Shown one piece after another: positions 35,303-47,241 of a DNA stretch of 64,000 nt (position 1 is its first letter; the number at the start of each line of letters is the position of its first letter). Source of the stretch: Sabethes cyaneus. Its lineage: Eukaryota; Arthropoda; Insecta; Diptera; Culicidae. The notes beneath the pieces are model-generated. The model saw only the letters and a list, made by a program, of their open reading frames with translations. It made no database searches and had not been told where the DNA came from. The position numbers and the translations under genes were made by a program. The stretch is taken from contig NC_071354.1 in assembly GCF_943734655.1 (NCBI RefSeq), positions 34,435,347 through 34,499,346 on the forward strand, written 5' to 3'.

Positions 35303-35468
35303 GTATGTATGTATGTATGTATGTATGTATGTATGTATGTATGTATGTATGTATGTATGTATGTATGTATGTATGTATGTATGTATGTATGTATGTATGT
35401 ATGTATGTATGTATGTATGTATGTATGTATGTATGTATGTATGTATGTATGTATGTATGTATGTATGT
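35303..35468. repeat. (ATGT)n microsatellite, about 41 units
   Basis: A perfect ATGT tract of about 166 bp lies inside repeat D. The equivalent position of copy 2 (about 53388-53430) holds only a short interrupted GTATGTGC-type run. The four overlapping open frames here, spelling YVCM and IHTY repeats, are artefacts. Confidence 0.9.
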
Positions 35469-35545
35469 GTATGTGATGACAATTTGCAATTTTAAAATTT
35501 GCAATGAAATTCAAGAAAAGTGAGAAACATGTCAATAGTCAGCAG

Positions 35546-35745
35546 TGTTTGAAGCCTCTTAGTGGAATACGAACTCTGAAATAAAAGAAAAGAAAAAAAC
35601 TTTTACCGACTAAATTCCACTATTTAATATTTATTCGCGACAGTTACGTATACGCTTTGAAATAAGACACTGATGAAGCCTGAACGTCGTAGGCGAACTG
35701 TCGCAAATAAATATTAAATAGCGGGATTCAATTGCAAAGTTTTTT
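35546..35745. mobile_element. Penelope-like end with hammerhead-like core and long stem
   Basis: CTGATGA at 35670-35676, a GCCT/AGGC stem (35678-35681 with 35691-35694) and GAA at 35695 give the core of a hammerhead. A perfect 7-bp stem (35637-35643 with 35698-35704) closes it and, after one mismatch, extends by 15 perfect pairs. The usual fourth base of GAAA is missing and stem I is not obvious, so activity is doubtful. The flank at 35546-35640 resembles 63088-63166. Confidence 0.45.
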
Positions 35746-37020
35746 CTTTTCTTTGATTTTAGATTTCAATTGTCATTTTCTTCACTTGTTGTTACTCACA
35801 ATTGTACACGAAAAGCAAAAAGCGGAGAAAAGCAATTAATTTAAGTATATAAGTATAGTGGTGTATAGGATCAAAATACTAGTGAGTTGATTTTTCCAAA
35901 TAAATTTATACAAATTTCAAACAAATTTTGCGCATCAATATATGCTCTTTTCAATCCATAGATACTAGAGCTTAGAAATGTTATATGAAAAATAGGAAGT
36001 AAACGTTGCACGGTAGTAACTTTGTAAGATTTGTTTTCGTTAGTGACATTTTAAAGGACAGATGTCATGTATCATGTTTTAATAAATAAATCAAAAATGA
36101 CAAGCACTGGAAATCATATCAATCATATTTCTCATTATCAAGCATGTTTATGGCGCAGTTTTTGCACTATTTTTCGACCTCATCTTGTTTTCCTAACCCT
36201 CTAACATTGTAAAAACGATGCGATCAAGCTAATGACTATCTTTTCATGAAAGTACATTCAAAAGAAGGTCAAGTTTTGATTTTCATGTAAAAATAATTAT
36301 CTGAAGGAGCGCCAGCTAAGAAAAAGTTCAATTTCTCTTTTTCATATCTAATGCTCTATTCAGTTATTTTTTCTAATTCAGATATATTGCAAAATTGAAG
36401 CCAAGCAAACTAATAGTAAAATTTTGAGATTAATCATTTTGTTTTCGATATCCTTTTTCTTCAAAAGCGAAGTATAATACTAATTTTTCTGAACTCTTGT
36501 TTTTCAAAGATGCTAATTTTTGAACGCATGGTGTTAATATCAAAATTTCAAAAAAATCTACCCTTTGAGCTCAAACTACTCAAAAAATAATATCAAAAAA
36601 TCTGCTATGAAAACATATCTCATATTGTCAGTTCAAAACAAGTTTCGTATGTGGCTCTGAAACCCGAAAGTTAAGGCCGACCGATTATAAAACTAAATAA
36701 GGTGTTCATCAAATAACATAAATGACGCTTACAAGTATTTACGCACCCAAGGAAAGAAATTATAATTATTCTTCGCAATACGTTGTGAATTTTACTGGCA
36801 AATAAGGATTTTGAAGAATACGGAACGGATATTTAAAAATATAGTCAAGTTAATTATAGATGTTCCTGAGAAATTAAATAATTATTATTGTGGCAGTAGA
36901 AAGGCTAGGTCACGCCGCTAGGTGGATTAATTCGGGTTTTATAATATTTAAAACTTTGCCGAAGAAACTATGTCTAAAGTTCCTAACACAAACAAGTTTT
37001 TTGTCGTAGGACTACGTCTT

Positions 37021-37429
37021 TGTTTACTATACTGGGACTGGGTAGTACTTTGTGAAAACGAAAATAGAAGTGTAACGTTTGAATGAAAGATTTGAAATGC
37101 TAATAACTACTAAACTACTGAACGAAACTGAACAATTTATATGTCGTTGGATAGATAAAATGACCAGCAATTTTATGGGAGGGTAAGAGACCAATTTTAA
37201 GGAGGGCGTAAGAGGGGGGGCTCCCATACAAATGAAACACAAATTTCCTCATAACTCGAGAACTAATCGAGCAAATAGAACCAAATTTGGCATGTGAGGG
37301 TTATTGGAGGCATGATTTTATTTTATAATGGTTTGAAGATAACGACTCTCATACAGCAACAGATAATAAATAAAACATAATAATAAAATACATAAAACAG
37401 AAATTTTTGCGTATTAGCCAAATCGCCAT
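37021..37429. other. No gene recognised
   Basis: About 400 bp of AT-rich non-coding DNA, including a G-rich run near 37210. It resembles dispersed culicid repeats in style, but no second copy is in this window. Confidence 0.35.
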
Positions 37430-38748
37430 CTAGGCGAATATTGAAAGACTCAAAACACATGTTTTATTTCGAATGTTTGGATCACCGTTCAATTATATGT
37501 TTGGGTTTGGTTGATTTTTTTCGGTGAGGAATGAAACAGTTTTAAATTTTCTGCGTTACGTGTTTCAGCCTACTATATTTCATTCAGCCATCTTCGGACG
37601 CAAGAAAACACGTCTTAATCCTATGAGTGTTTCATACTAATTAACGTAACGCGTAACGCAGAAAATCTAAAACTGTTTCATTCCTCACCGAAAAAAATTA
37701 ACCAAACCCAAACATCAAAACACAAGTTTTTGCAGAAGGTTGCAAATCTCTATGACCTTTCCGTACAAAGTTATCGCTTATTTAAGCTTTATTTTTTCTT
37801 AACTTCACGAGCCAAAAGCGATAACTTTGTAAGGAAAGGTCCTAGAGATTTGCAATCTTCTGCAAAAACGTGTGTTTTGAGTCCTTCAATAATCGCCTAG
37901 AACCATATGTTCCTGTAAAATGCAACCAACATATGCTAAGTATGAAAAACTTATTTTTAAAGAATTTTCAAGGAAAATGCACTATAGCTCTGCACTCGAT
38001 AGGAATAGAAACGTCATTTCTTTAGCAAAGTTGTTTACCTTTATATTTTTCATAACTTTGCCGAAGCAACCATGTATCTATCTACTAACACAAAAAAATG
38101 GACGTGCATCGAGCCTTCAGCGACCGCGAAACACATAAAACGTATGCTTGACGTACTCCCATTTGGGTGGTTGGGGACAAGCGGAACCCATACAAATTTA
38201 TAGTACTCTACTTAAGCTTTAAGATGAAGGGCTGATTTCATAAAATCGCTTGCCCCATTTTACCCCATAGGCTCGTGAAGCTATGGAAATTTAAAGCTTG
38301 AATATGCGATAACTCAGCAAGTAAAGGTCCAAGAAATTTTCGATCTTCTGTAAAATCGTGTATTTTGAGAGCTTCAATAATTGCCTAGTACATTGAATTC
38401 CTGTAAAATGCAACTAACAAAAGTTAAGTATGAAAAACCAATTTTTGAAGAAGTTTTAAAGAATATGTCCTATAGTTCAGCACTCGATAAAGATAGAAAT
38501 TTTATTTCTTCAGAAAAGTTGCTTGTTTTTATCATATTTACAACTTTGTCGAAGAAACTATGTCTATATTTCCTAACACACAAAAGTTTTTTTTATTTTC
38601 ATTATAGTAAGCGATGACGAACTTTTGACAGTTTTAGAGAAAGGGGGATATTCATACGAACAAAAGTGCTGAAGACTATAAATGATAAAATGAAAGCAAA
38701 AGACACTAGGAAAAGAGGTTCCGCTTTTCGCCCTTTTGGACCACTGTG
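37430..38748. repeat. Half-palindrome copy of family A
   Basis: The centre of the palindrome is at about 37800, and the complete right half runs to CCACTGTG at 38748. The left half is represented only by 37430-37496 and 37716-37790, and is split by a foldback at 37497-37715. It shows the hAT-MITE-free site TTCAGCACTCGATAAAG. This is the best undisturbed half-copy for a consensus. Confidence 0.75.
37497..37715. mobile_element. Small foldback, 63-bp arms
   Basis: Arms 37497-37559 and 37653-37715 are inverted repeats that begin ATGTTTGGGTTTGGTTGATT and share CGGTGAGGAATGAAACAG. The loop is about 93 bp. The core sequence (TTTTTCGGTGAG, then TCAGCCTACTAT) is related to the arms at 38891-39129 and to 15205-15319, so the three form one foldback family. 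Confidence 0.8.
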
Positions 38749-38890
38749 CAGCGCAATCAACTTGGTCGTCTACTTGACTGGGCATTTTATCCACAGTTCC
38801 CTATGTCTATAATATGTGAGTTTATTTGTAAGATTCATGTTCCCATATTAAAAAGATAGCATTGTTGGGGTTTGTCACCGTAAAATTCTA

Positions 38891-39129
38891 TATATTACTC
38901 TTGTTGACTTTTTCGGTGAGAAATAAGAACTAAAATGTTTTCAGCGGACGTTTCGACTTACTATGCTTCAGTCATTTACTACGCGTTGAACATCTATTCT
39001 CACTGCCTCGTCCTTTATAACTAATAGTTATTAACGCGTAGTAAATGACTGAAGCATAGTAAGTCGAAACGTCCGCTGAAAACATTTTAGTTCTTATTTC
39101 TCACCGAAAAAGTCAACAAGAGTAATATA
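38891..39129. mobile_element. Foldback with perfect 97-bp inverted arms
   Basis: Arms 38891-38987 and 39033-39129 are identical reverse complements over all 97 bases, with a 45-bp loop. Outer ends read TATATTACTCTTGTTGACTT. The arms contain TTTTTCGGTGAGAAATAAGA and ACGTTTCGACTTACTATGC. Perfect identity implies a recent origin or arm-to-arm conversion. No coding capacity. Confidence 0.9.
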
Positions 39130-39439
39130 TAAAAAGATACCAATTGAAAGTTATGTGAAGGGTGAATTGTGCTTACAATAGGAAAAATTGCATGCAGAAA
39201 AGCATGAAACAGCATTATAGATTGAAAGTAGGAAGATTTGTCTAATACCTAGAAGCTATAGTAAATGAAGATGATGACGAAATGAAAGCAAATATAAACA
39301 GGATTGAAAGGCCTGAAATCATAGAATGGAATAGGATAATCCTTTATTTCAAAGAGGTGTGACACTCCGGACTTCTGAGTTACACCATGAGAAATCTTTT
39401 CCTTTTAGTATTATAGAAAATGTGCGGCACGTGCTCCAG

Positions 39440-40072
39440 GCCGGGTCATCAGTGGACTTGAAATTAGACTTGAAATTGGACATAAAACTGGACACGGCAT
39501 TAGATAAGAATTGGTGTATGAATTTGAATTTGACACATGAACTATTTAAACGTCGAGAATAAAATGCCAAAATTATAATCAAACTTTGCTAGTCGACGGC
39601 AAAATTGAAATCGAAAGAAAAATACCAAAAGTCAAAATTCAAATCAAAAGACGAAAGTTAAAAGTCAAAGACTAAAATTCAAAGTTGAAAATTCCAACTC
39701 AAAAACTAAAAATCAAAAACTAAAGGTAAAAATTAAAATACCAAATGGCAAGATTTAAATGTCAAAGTCAAAGCCGAAAGTCTGAAGTTTATAAGTTGAT
39801 ATTCAAAGGACAAAAGTAAAATGTCAAGGCAAAAAAATAGCAAAATTGGTAAACCAAAGTCGGACTTTTGAATTCATAACCTTAAACTAAAAACGTTCCT
39901 CAAAAGTCTAATGGGAATTGGACCTAACTTGAACCCAAAATTGGACTCCATTTAGATATGAAATCCGGACAAAAAATTAGACATGGAATCAAGCTGACAA
40001 TACAATTTCAACTTTTACCTGAAACTGGACTTCAAATTTTAACTTGAAATTGGATTTAAAATTAGACTTGAT
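39440..40072. repeat. Degenerate minisatellite, 12-bp period (GACTTGAAATTG)
   Basis: Units related to GACTTGAAATTG are clear at 39457-39510 and 39915-40072 and continue after the RTE at 42939-43020 and 43690-43780. Between them, 39590-39850 consists of AAAGTCAAAATTC-like variants. The RTE and a foldback are inserted within this array. Confidence 0.75.
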
Positions 40073-40083
40073 AGAAGACTTGA

Positions 40084-42899
40084 CTCGTAGCGCTGCAGGA
40101 GGTATGCTGGAAAGGAACGATGGTACGTACGTATAGAGATGGTCATACCATCTATCAGAGCTGCGGCAATACACACGAGCTGGGCACAGCTTTTATAGTG
40201 ATGGGCGAGATGCAGAAACGGGTGATCGGGTGGTGGCCGATCAACCCCCGAATGTGCAGATTAAGAATCAAGGCCCGATTCTTCAATATAAGCATAATTA
40301 ACGTGCACAGCCCTCACCTCGGGAGTACCGATGATGACAAAGACGAATTCTACGCGCAGTTGGAACGTGAATACGACCGCTGCCCAAGACATGATGTCAA
40401 AATTATCATCGGGGACTGTAATGCTCAGGTTGGTCAGGAGGAGGAATTCAAACCGGTGATTGGACGGTTCAGCGCTCACCCGCAAACGAACGAAAACGGC
40501 CTAAGACTTGTCGACTTCGCCGCCTCCAAGAACATGGCCATACGTAGTACCTTCTTCCAGCATAACCTCTACCATCGGTACACCTGGAGATCACCCAACC
40601 AGACAGAATCACAAATCAACCACGTTCTGATAGATGGTCGGCACTTCTCAGACATTATCGACGTCAGAACCTATCCGGGCGCTAACATTGATTCGGATCA
40701 CTACCTAGTGATGGTAAGGATACGCCAAAAACTATCTGTTGTGAACAACATACAATACCGCCGCCCGCCACGGTATAATCTAGCGCGACTGAAGCAACCA
40801 GAGGTCGCCGAAAACTACGCGTTATCTCTCGAAACCGCGCTGCCGGAAGAGGGAGAGCTGGATGAAGCCCCTCTTGAAGACTGTTGGAATGCCGTGAAAA
40901 CAGCCATTAACAGCGTAGCGGAGAACGTCCTAGGCAGTGTGGCACCGAATCGACGTAACGAATGGTTTGACGAGGAATGCCAGCAGATATTGGATGAGAA
41001 GAACGCAGCGCGGGTACAAATGCTGCGTAGAGCCACCCGTCAGAATGTGGAGCGATACAAACAGAAGCGGAGGCAGCAAACCCGACTCTTCAAGGAAAAG
41101 AAGCGCCACCAAGAGGAGAAGGAGTGCGAAGAACTTGAACAGCTGTACCGCTTTCACGACACACGGAAGTTCTATCAGAAACTCAACGGATCTCGCAAAG
41201 GCTTCGTGCCGCGGGCCGAAATGCGCAGAGATAAAGATGGAGGTATCTTGACTGATGACCGTGCGGTGATCGAAAGGTGTAAGCAGCACTACGATGAACA
41301 CCTGAATGGCGTGCAGGCGGAAGACCATGATAGCGGAGGAAGTGACCACATTGGTGCAGCAAGCGACGAAGGTGTGCCACCCCCATCGATAAGGGAAGTT
41401 AAAGAAGCCATCCAGCGGCTGAAGAACAACAAAGCAGCGGGAAAGGATGGCATTGGAGCGGAACTTATTAAAATGGGCCCGGACAAGTTGGCCGGCTGTC
41501 TGCATCAATTGATTGTCAAGATTTGGGATACGGAACGACTACCGGAGGAGTGGAAAGACGGGGCTATCTGTTCTATCTACAAGAAAGGTGATAAGCTGGA
41601 TTGTGAGAACTACCGAGCCATCACTATCCTGAATGCCGCCTACAAAGTGCTGTCCCAAGTCCTCTTTCATCGACTATCGCCAATAGCCAATAGATTTGTG
41701 GGAAGTTACCAGGCCGGCTTCATGGAGGGTCGGTCTACAACAGACCAAATCTTCACCCTGCGGCAGATCCTCCAAAAGTGCCGCGAATTCCGAGTCCCCA
41801 CGCACCACCTGTTCATCGATTTCAAAGCCGCATATGATAGCGTAAACCGACAAGAGCTATGGAAAATTTTGGACGAAAACGGCTTTCCGGGTAAGCTTAC
41901 TAGACTTATCATGGCTACGATGGATGGGATCCAGTGCTGTGTGAGAATCTCGGGTGGATTGTCGGACCCATTCGAATCTCGCAGGGGACTTCGACAAGGA
42001 GATGGTCTTTCCTGCCTGCTATTCAACATTGCGCTTGAAGGTGTTATAAGCCGAGCGGCGATCGAAATGCGGGGCACGATTTTCAATAAATCCAGTCAAT
42101 TTATCTGCTTTGCTGACGACGTGGATGCTGTCGGCAGAACATTTGAGGCGGTGGAAGATCAGTACACCAGACTGAAACGCGAAGCAGAGAAGATTGGATT
42201 GCAGAAAAAACGTCTAAAACGAAGTATATGCTGGCGGGCGGGACCGAGCGCGACAGGGCTCGCTTGGGCAGCACCGTGGTAATCGACGGGGATGAGTTCG
42301 AGGTAGTCGACGAGTTCGTATACCTTGGCTCGCTGGCAACAGAGGACAACAATACCAGCCGTGAGATTAAAAGACGTATTATCAGCGGAAGTCGGGCCTA
42401 CTACGGACTCCACAAACACTTGCGGTCGAACAATCTGAGCCCCCGTACAAAGTGCACACTGTACAAAACGCTAATTAGACCGGTTGTCCTCTACGGGCAC
42501 GAAACGTGGACATTGCTAGAAGAGGACCTACGAGCACTCGGAGTTTTCGAACGGCGGGTGCTAAGAACCATCTTTGGCGGAGTGCAAGAGAACGGTGTAT
42601 GGAGGCGAAGAATGAACCACGAGCTCGCGCGTCTCTACGGCGAACCAAGTATTCAGAAAGTGGTTAAAGCTGGACGGATACGTTGGGCAGGACATGTTGC
42701 TAGAATGCCGGACAACTATCCTGCAAAAATGGTTTTCGCATCAAATCCGGTAGGAACAAGACGAAGAGGGGCACAGCGAGCGAGGTGGCAAGACCAGGTG
42801 GAGCGAGATCTGGCGAGCACTGGGTGCCCGCGGAACTGGAGATCAGTTGCCATGGACCGAAACAGATGGAGAAATTATACTGCGCAGGCCTTGTCATAA
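40084..42899 (+). pseudogene. RTE endonuclease-reverse transcriptase ORF with one frameshift
   Basis: The protein nicks DNA and copies its own RNA at the break. The frame is open from the element start to 42282, then continues in another frame to 42899. Numbering from Met at 40120, the endonuclease shows ALQEV just upstream, GDCNAQVG at 98-105, NENGLRLVDF at 124-133 and the SDH catalytic motif at 192-194. The RT shows FIDFKAAYDSV at 565-575, GLRQGDGLSCLLF at 623-635 and FADD at 664-667. A small deletion near 42212 shifts the frame. The C-terminal part has the usual TWTLLEED, RWAGHV and WRNYTAQALS blocks. All catalytic motifs seen are intact. Confidence 0.9.
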
Positions 42900-42927
42900 G
42901 ACGTTAGGCCAATTAACTAACTAACTA
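40084..42927 (+). mobile_element. RTE-clade non-LTR retrotransposon, nearly complete
   Basis: Perfect 11-bp direct repeats AGAAGACTTGA at 40073-40083 and 42928-42938 flank a 2844-bp element. It is 5'-truncated, starting inside the endonuclease at the LVALQEV codons. It ends with a very short 3' tail after the stop, finishing in TAACTAACTAACTA-type tandem repeats, as is usual for RTE elements. The same tail style follows the fragment at 46835. A perfect TSD implies a young insertion. Confidence 0.9.
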
Positions 42928-43053
42928 AGAAGACTTGAAGTTTAACGTAAAATTTGACATGGAAGTAAACTTGAAATTGAACGGAAGTTGAACTTGAAAT
43001 AAGACTCGATATTATTGGGTTTGAATTCTGATTAATTTCAGCTCAGATGCACA

Positions 43054-43677
43054 TTAACCTTTACGTCCTCGACATCAAAAATTAAGGTACTTCATTTACA
43101 CTTTTGGCTTTATCTCTACTGATTTTCATTCGATTTTTATGCAATTAGCCTTAAAAGAACCACATTAGATTGGCCTTTAATGAAAAAATATGCTGGCGAA
43201 TTATGGTTCCATTTTCCCGGAAATATTCCAGATCGCGGTGGGATTTTTTTTTGACGTCATAAGTAACAGATGAAATAAAACTCGAAATCTGCTCGAAGAG
43301 AAGAGAATTCCAAATGACCACTTTTGAGTTCCGGTAGAACCGACAACGGATGTTCCGCAGTGTGAGGTGTACGCCAGCGCTCTACAGGATAGTGTTAAAG
43401 TCATTATTAGTGACTACAAATAAAATGGATTACTTTTGCGCAGTCAATTAAGCAGATTTCGTGTTGTATTTCATCTGTTACTTATGACGTCAAAAAAAAT
43501 CCCACCGCGATCTGGAATATTTCCGGGAAAATGGAACCATAATTCACCAGCGATTTTTTTCATTAATGTGGTTCTTTTAAGACTAGTGCATAAAAATCGA
43601 ATGAAAATCAGTAGAAATAGAGCCAAAAGTGTAAATGAAAGTACCTTAATTTTTGATGTCGGGGACGTAAAAGTTAA
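43054..43677. mobile_element. Foldback element, 624 bp, about 235-bp arms
   Basis: Arms 43054-43295 and 43447-43677 are close inverted copies. Blocks include TTTACGTCCTCGACATC, ATGGTTCCATTTTCCCGGAA and TTTTTGACGTCATAAGTAAC. The central 150 bp is GC-richer. It sits in the GACTTGAAATTG minisatellite downstream of the RTE. No coding capacity. Confidence 0.85.
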
Positions 43678-43779
43678 ATAAGACACAACAGTTTCCTATA
43701 TTTGAAATCGGACTTAGAATAAAATTTTACTTGAAACAGAACTTTGAATTGAACTTAAAACTAGACTTGCAATTAGTCG

Positions 43780-46700
43780 GTTGAGCCGTCAGAAAAGTAT
43801 TCTACAAAGGGCTAATTGAAGTTATTCCTCCCAGTTGAAGAGAGAGAGACAGCATCCACGCACATTGACAGATGAAATTAATCAACTTTACTCCCACACT
43901 GTCATGTTCCCGTTGGATTTATCGTGGCCACCCGGCAAGTAACATTTGCACTAATAAATTAACTTGTTCAGTGTCATCGATATAATCTCCACAGCACCGG
44001 AACTGCACCCAACCCGGTATGCCCCTCCTAGGAGCCAGTCCTAGGACTCGAGTGCTCTCCAGTAGTACCATTTCATTCCATTCAATCCAGTAATCCAATC
44101 ACGACCTTCGTGGTCGCTCGCGCCGTGCCCGCCAGTAGTCATTTGTAAAACTGAAATTGAAGTGATGTGTAACAACCACTTTGATTATATTAATAGCATG
44201 CAATCAAGATGTGCGCGGTCTCTTCCATGCTCACTTGTTCAATGTTCAAGTAAATGCGGCGCTTAGCTGCAGCGCAGCGGTGGGCGGAAACATTAGCGGG
44301 CCGCGGTGCATAATCGATTGTCAGTCCGGTACGGCCTACAATATAAACATGTGGGCGATAGAGACATCTGGAGAATCGTGAATGCGTGCAGTCCTTGCTT
44401 CCTGCTAATATGCATACATCTTACCTGGTGTGTGGTACCGTTGAAGGTGCACCGTCGAACGAAGCTGACCGCGGCTGAGGCTGAGACTGAGGCGTCAAGA
44501 TTGCAAGGATGCGATAAGAACCTAGTCACGATTCCTAGATTTGCTGGATTTCCATTCTGGGCTGCGCTCGTCCGTCCGTTCGACCGTTCGGCCGCAGGCC
44601 GCTTAACGGGGAACAGAAGCAGCTCGTGGACTAATTGGCCACCGTGGTACAGACTTGAGAGTTGAGAGTGGTGTCGTACAAATAGACCTGCCAAAGGTAA
44701 ACCTCCGGTTGGGTTCGGTTCGGTAGGCTTCTGACAAGATTGGCAATCGGGCTGGTGCGGATGGTACGCGCCCAGCCAAAGCTTGTGGATTGGCATTATT
44801 CAACTACCGAGATGTAATAAACATGTTAAACTCTGTTTAATTTCTAATGCTGACCACCACCGCGGGGTGCATTTGGATTTCCTGTTCATTTTCAAAATGT
44901 CAATTTGTGCTCGTTTCATTCCATGGAATTCGAGTATGATGGATTTTCAAGTCGAGTTATTTCTGGGAATGTTTCAGAATCAATTTGATAGACAAAACAC
45001 ATCACAATCGGTCTAGATTGAATGCCTTTCGAAATCCACGAAGTGGATTAAGCCAAGCTTGAGAAGTCTTCTCTCCGGTCAGTAAAACTGCCGAAGTGAA
45101 ACAAGATAAGGTAGCTGAATAATCTAAATAAGCTGAACAGGTTTAATGCACTGAAAAAGTAAGAAAGGTAAGTAAACTAAAAATACTGAAGAAACTACTA
45201 GAGTTAAAGATGTTAAAGAGTTTAAACAAGCTAAAGAAGTTAAAGAAAGTTAACATAGCGGAAGAAGCTTAACCGGTTAGGTGAAACATTGAAACTATTG
45301 ACGACGTTTCATTACCGTCATTTTTTTAACAATCACCAATCATTATATTAAATTGATTTAATTTATCCGATTACCCTATCTCAATTCATATGCCAATGTC
45401 GGGGATTCGGTTAGAAGTAAACCCGTTTCAATCGAATGAAGCCAGTAATTCGGAAAAGTACAGTCATTATGTTACCTAGCTGGCGGTTAACCTACATATA
45501 TGCATTCGCTTTGAGCCCAAGTCCCCCTCGGCCTCAGGGTAACGACCTCTCGTGAATACATTTCACCACGCAGCTTTCAAGCGGCAATCGACGAGTTTAT
45601 AAGTGCAACCACTCGTGAATTCGATAATTGACCCGGACAGATTTCATTTTAATTAATTAGGTCCTGACTGGGCCGGACTGGAACTACCGAGTTCCGTGTA
45701 CCTGCAAGCCTCGCGATGCGATGTCTGTCGGTCCAGCTGCAGCAATCCAGCAGCGGAGTTTCCGTGTAGCTGTGCGTGTGACTTTCATTGTCCGTTTCGA
45801 TACGGGTTGACGAGGCAGCAGGTAGCACGGGAAGAGAGCCGTAAAACATGTTTCAATTAATTGGCGTTGAATTGTTTTCGCCATAATTAATTAGTTCGTA
45901 TTTATCATTTTCCGATCAATCTGTGCGTTAGTTTTGGAAGCTGTAATGGAATAATACGTAAAAATATTATCAAACCATAACATCGCTGGAAAAATTCAAT
46001 CCGTGAGATAAACATTCCCACCTCAGCAGCTACGATCTTTCTTATTTGCGCACTGCCAGCTATTTCATTAACCAATTCTACCTTGAGCAATTTTCCCATT
46101 TCAAATCGAAAACGTTTCGATTAATCTCCGACGAAAATGCCATCCTCTTAACAACAGAGCCAGTGAGCAATCGTAAGGAAAACACCACAGAAACCGTACC
46201 GAACCGAAAGTGAAACCACACAAAATCCGATTCATCGCCTGTGGATTAGAGTTCTGTTTTTTACGATGGCAAGATTATCGCACGGTGCCATATGATTCGA
46301 TTTTCATTGTCTACGGTTCCTCCTCGTCTGTCTTTAGGTCGGTTGGCACACGGAACGAAACCGGTGTCTCCACTAGCTATCTCACGACCTGTACCAGTGG
46401 CGGTGCCTGTGAAAACTCCTATCTGGCTGCGGAGTGGAAAATTTACTGCCGCCCGTAATGGCTGTTCAAATTGGTGGGATTAGGTGGTCTTCTTCAACTG
46501 TATAGCTCCGATTGCGAGACACAACTCCGTTGCTCCGTGGCACAGGTATGGCAACCCGCCACTACCCGCCACTAAAATTTAATGTGGCGTAGATTTCGGA
46601 AAGAGCTTTGAGTCAAATTGGAATGCTTTAATTTTTATATAAGATCACTTGAGACGTTCACACTTGGAGCTGTAAATTGATAGCTTAATTTGTGCGAAAT

Positions 46701-46834
46701 TTTCGTAACATTGTGAACTTTCAATACCAACTAATGGATTATTAACTAACCTCTTCTAATCTACTTATTTGAAAACGGAATACTTTATATACATATTTTT
46801 GAAAATTATTTCAACAATCTCAGGGCAAAGTAAG
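43780..46834. other. No gene recognised; unique DNA with a purine-rich array
   Basis: Mostly unique sequence. 44030-44800 and 45650-46530 are GC-richer, with open frames of up to 167 codons (44293-44796, minus) lacking known domains. 45090-45260 is a short degenerate array of AAAGAAGTTAAAG-like units. Possible host intron or intergenic DNA. Confidence 0.35.
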
Positions 46835-46965
46835 AGACCTTACTTACTTAGGTGGCTTGCCGTCCTAAGACAAAGCCTGTTGAACAAAGTTTCTCCATGT
46901 AGCTCGGTTGAGGGCTACCGCTCTCCAATTTCTCCGACACCGAGTACTCTACACCGAGTAAGAGA
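46835..46965 (-). pseudogene. RTE 3'-terminal fragment
   Basis: The minus strand reads RNWRAVALNRATWRNFVQQA then LS and a stop. It parallels the C-terminus RNWRSVAMDRNRWRNYTAQA-LS-stop of the RTE at 42899. After the stop come GACGGCAAGCCACC and a TAAGTAAGTAAG tail, like the tail at 42900. It represents only the last 130 bp of a copy, a typical severe 5' truncation. Confidence 0.85.
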
Positions 46966-47241
46966 CCTGGTATTGACAAATAAAAAAATAGAATTCCAGT
47001 ACTACTCAGTGAAAGTCAATCAATCACAGCTTGTTCTGTGGTCTACGAGCAAGAAGCCGAAGATAATTAAATTAAATGTGGTGTTTTGGCCAAATCTGGA
47101 TTGGTTTATTCAGTTTGCTTATTTAGTTACTTAATAGAAAGGAAGTACAATCCAATGTATAAGAACGACAGGAATAACAGACCGTTTAAGGTCCGTTTAA
47201 AAGATCTCAAAAAACGATCATATTGTTTGAGATAAATAGTT

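Larger units (their letters stand above)
34559..36942. repeat. Repeat D, copy 1, about 2.4 kb
   Basis: It starts CCTTTCTACTATATAAATAT and ends GTGGATTAATTCGGG. Copy 2 at 52230-56118 matches most of it in the same order, including GGAGATGGCTG.ACCGATTTT and AAAACGATGCGATCAA. An inverted version of its terminal block, CCCGGATTAATCCACC, occurs inside copy 2 at 52668. It carries a (GT)n near 34700, a large (ATGT)n and a Penelope-like end. This kind of end is common in culicid genomes as I recall. There is no coding capacity. Confidence 0.65.

Noticed and set aside
35224..35535. Open frames with YVCM and IHTY repeats
   Set aside because: Produced by the (ATGT)n tract on both strands. Repeat D copy 2 has no matching frame.
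19187..38617. Recurring 60-80 codon frames with QLTKVKYENPIFKE-like text
   Set aside because: They occur in both orientations in family A copies, differ by stops between copies, and reflect DNA homology within the repeat.
40261..42352. Minus-strand frames of 65-192 codons opposite the RTE
   Set aside because: Shadows of the plus-strand RTE coding region; no domain of their own.
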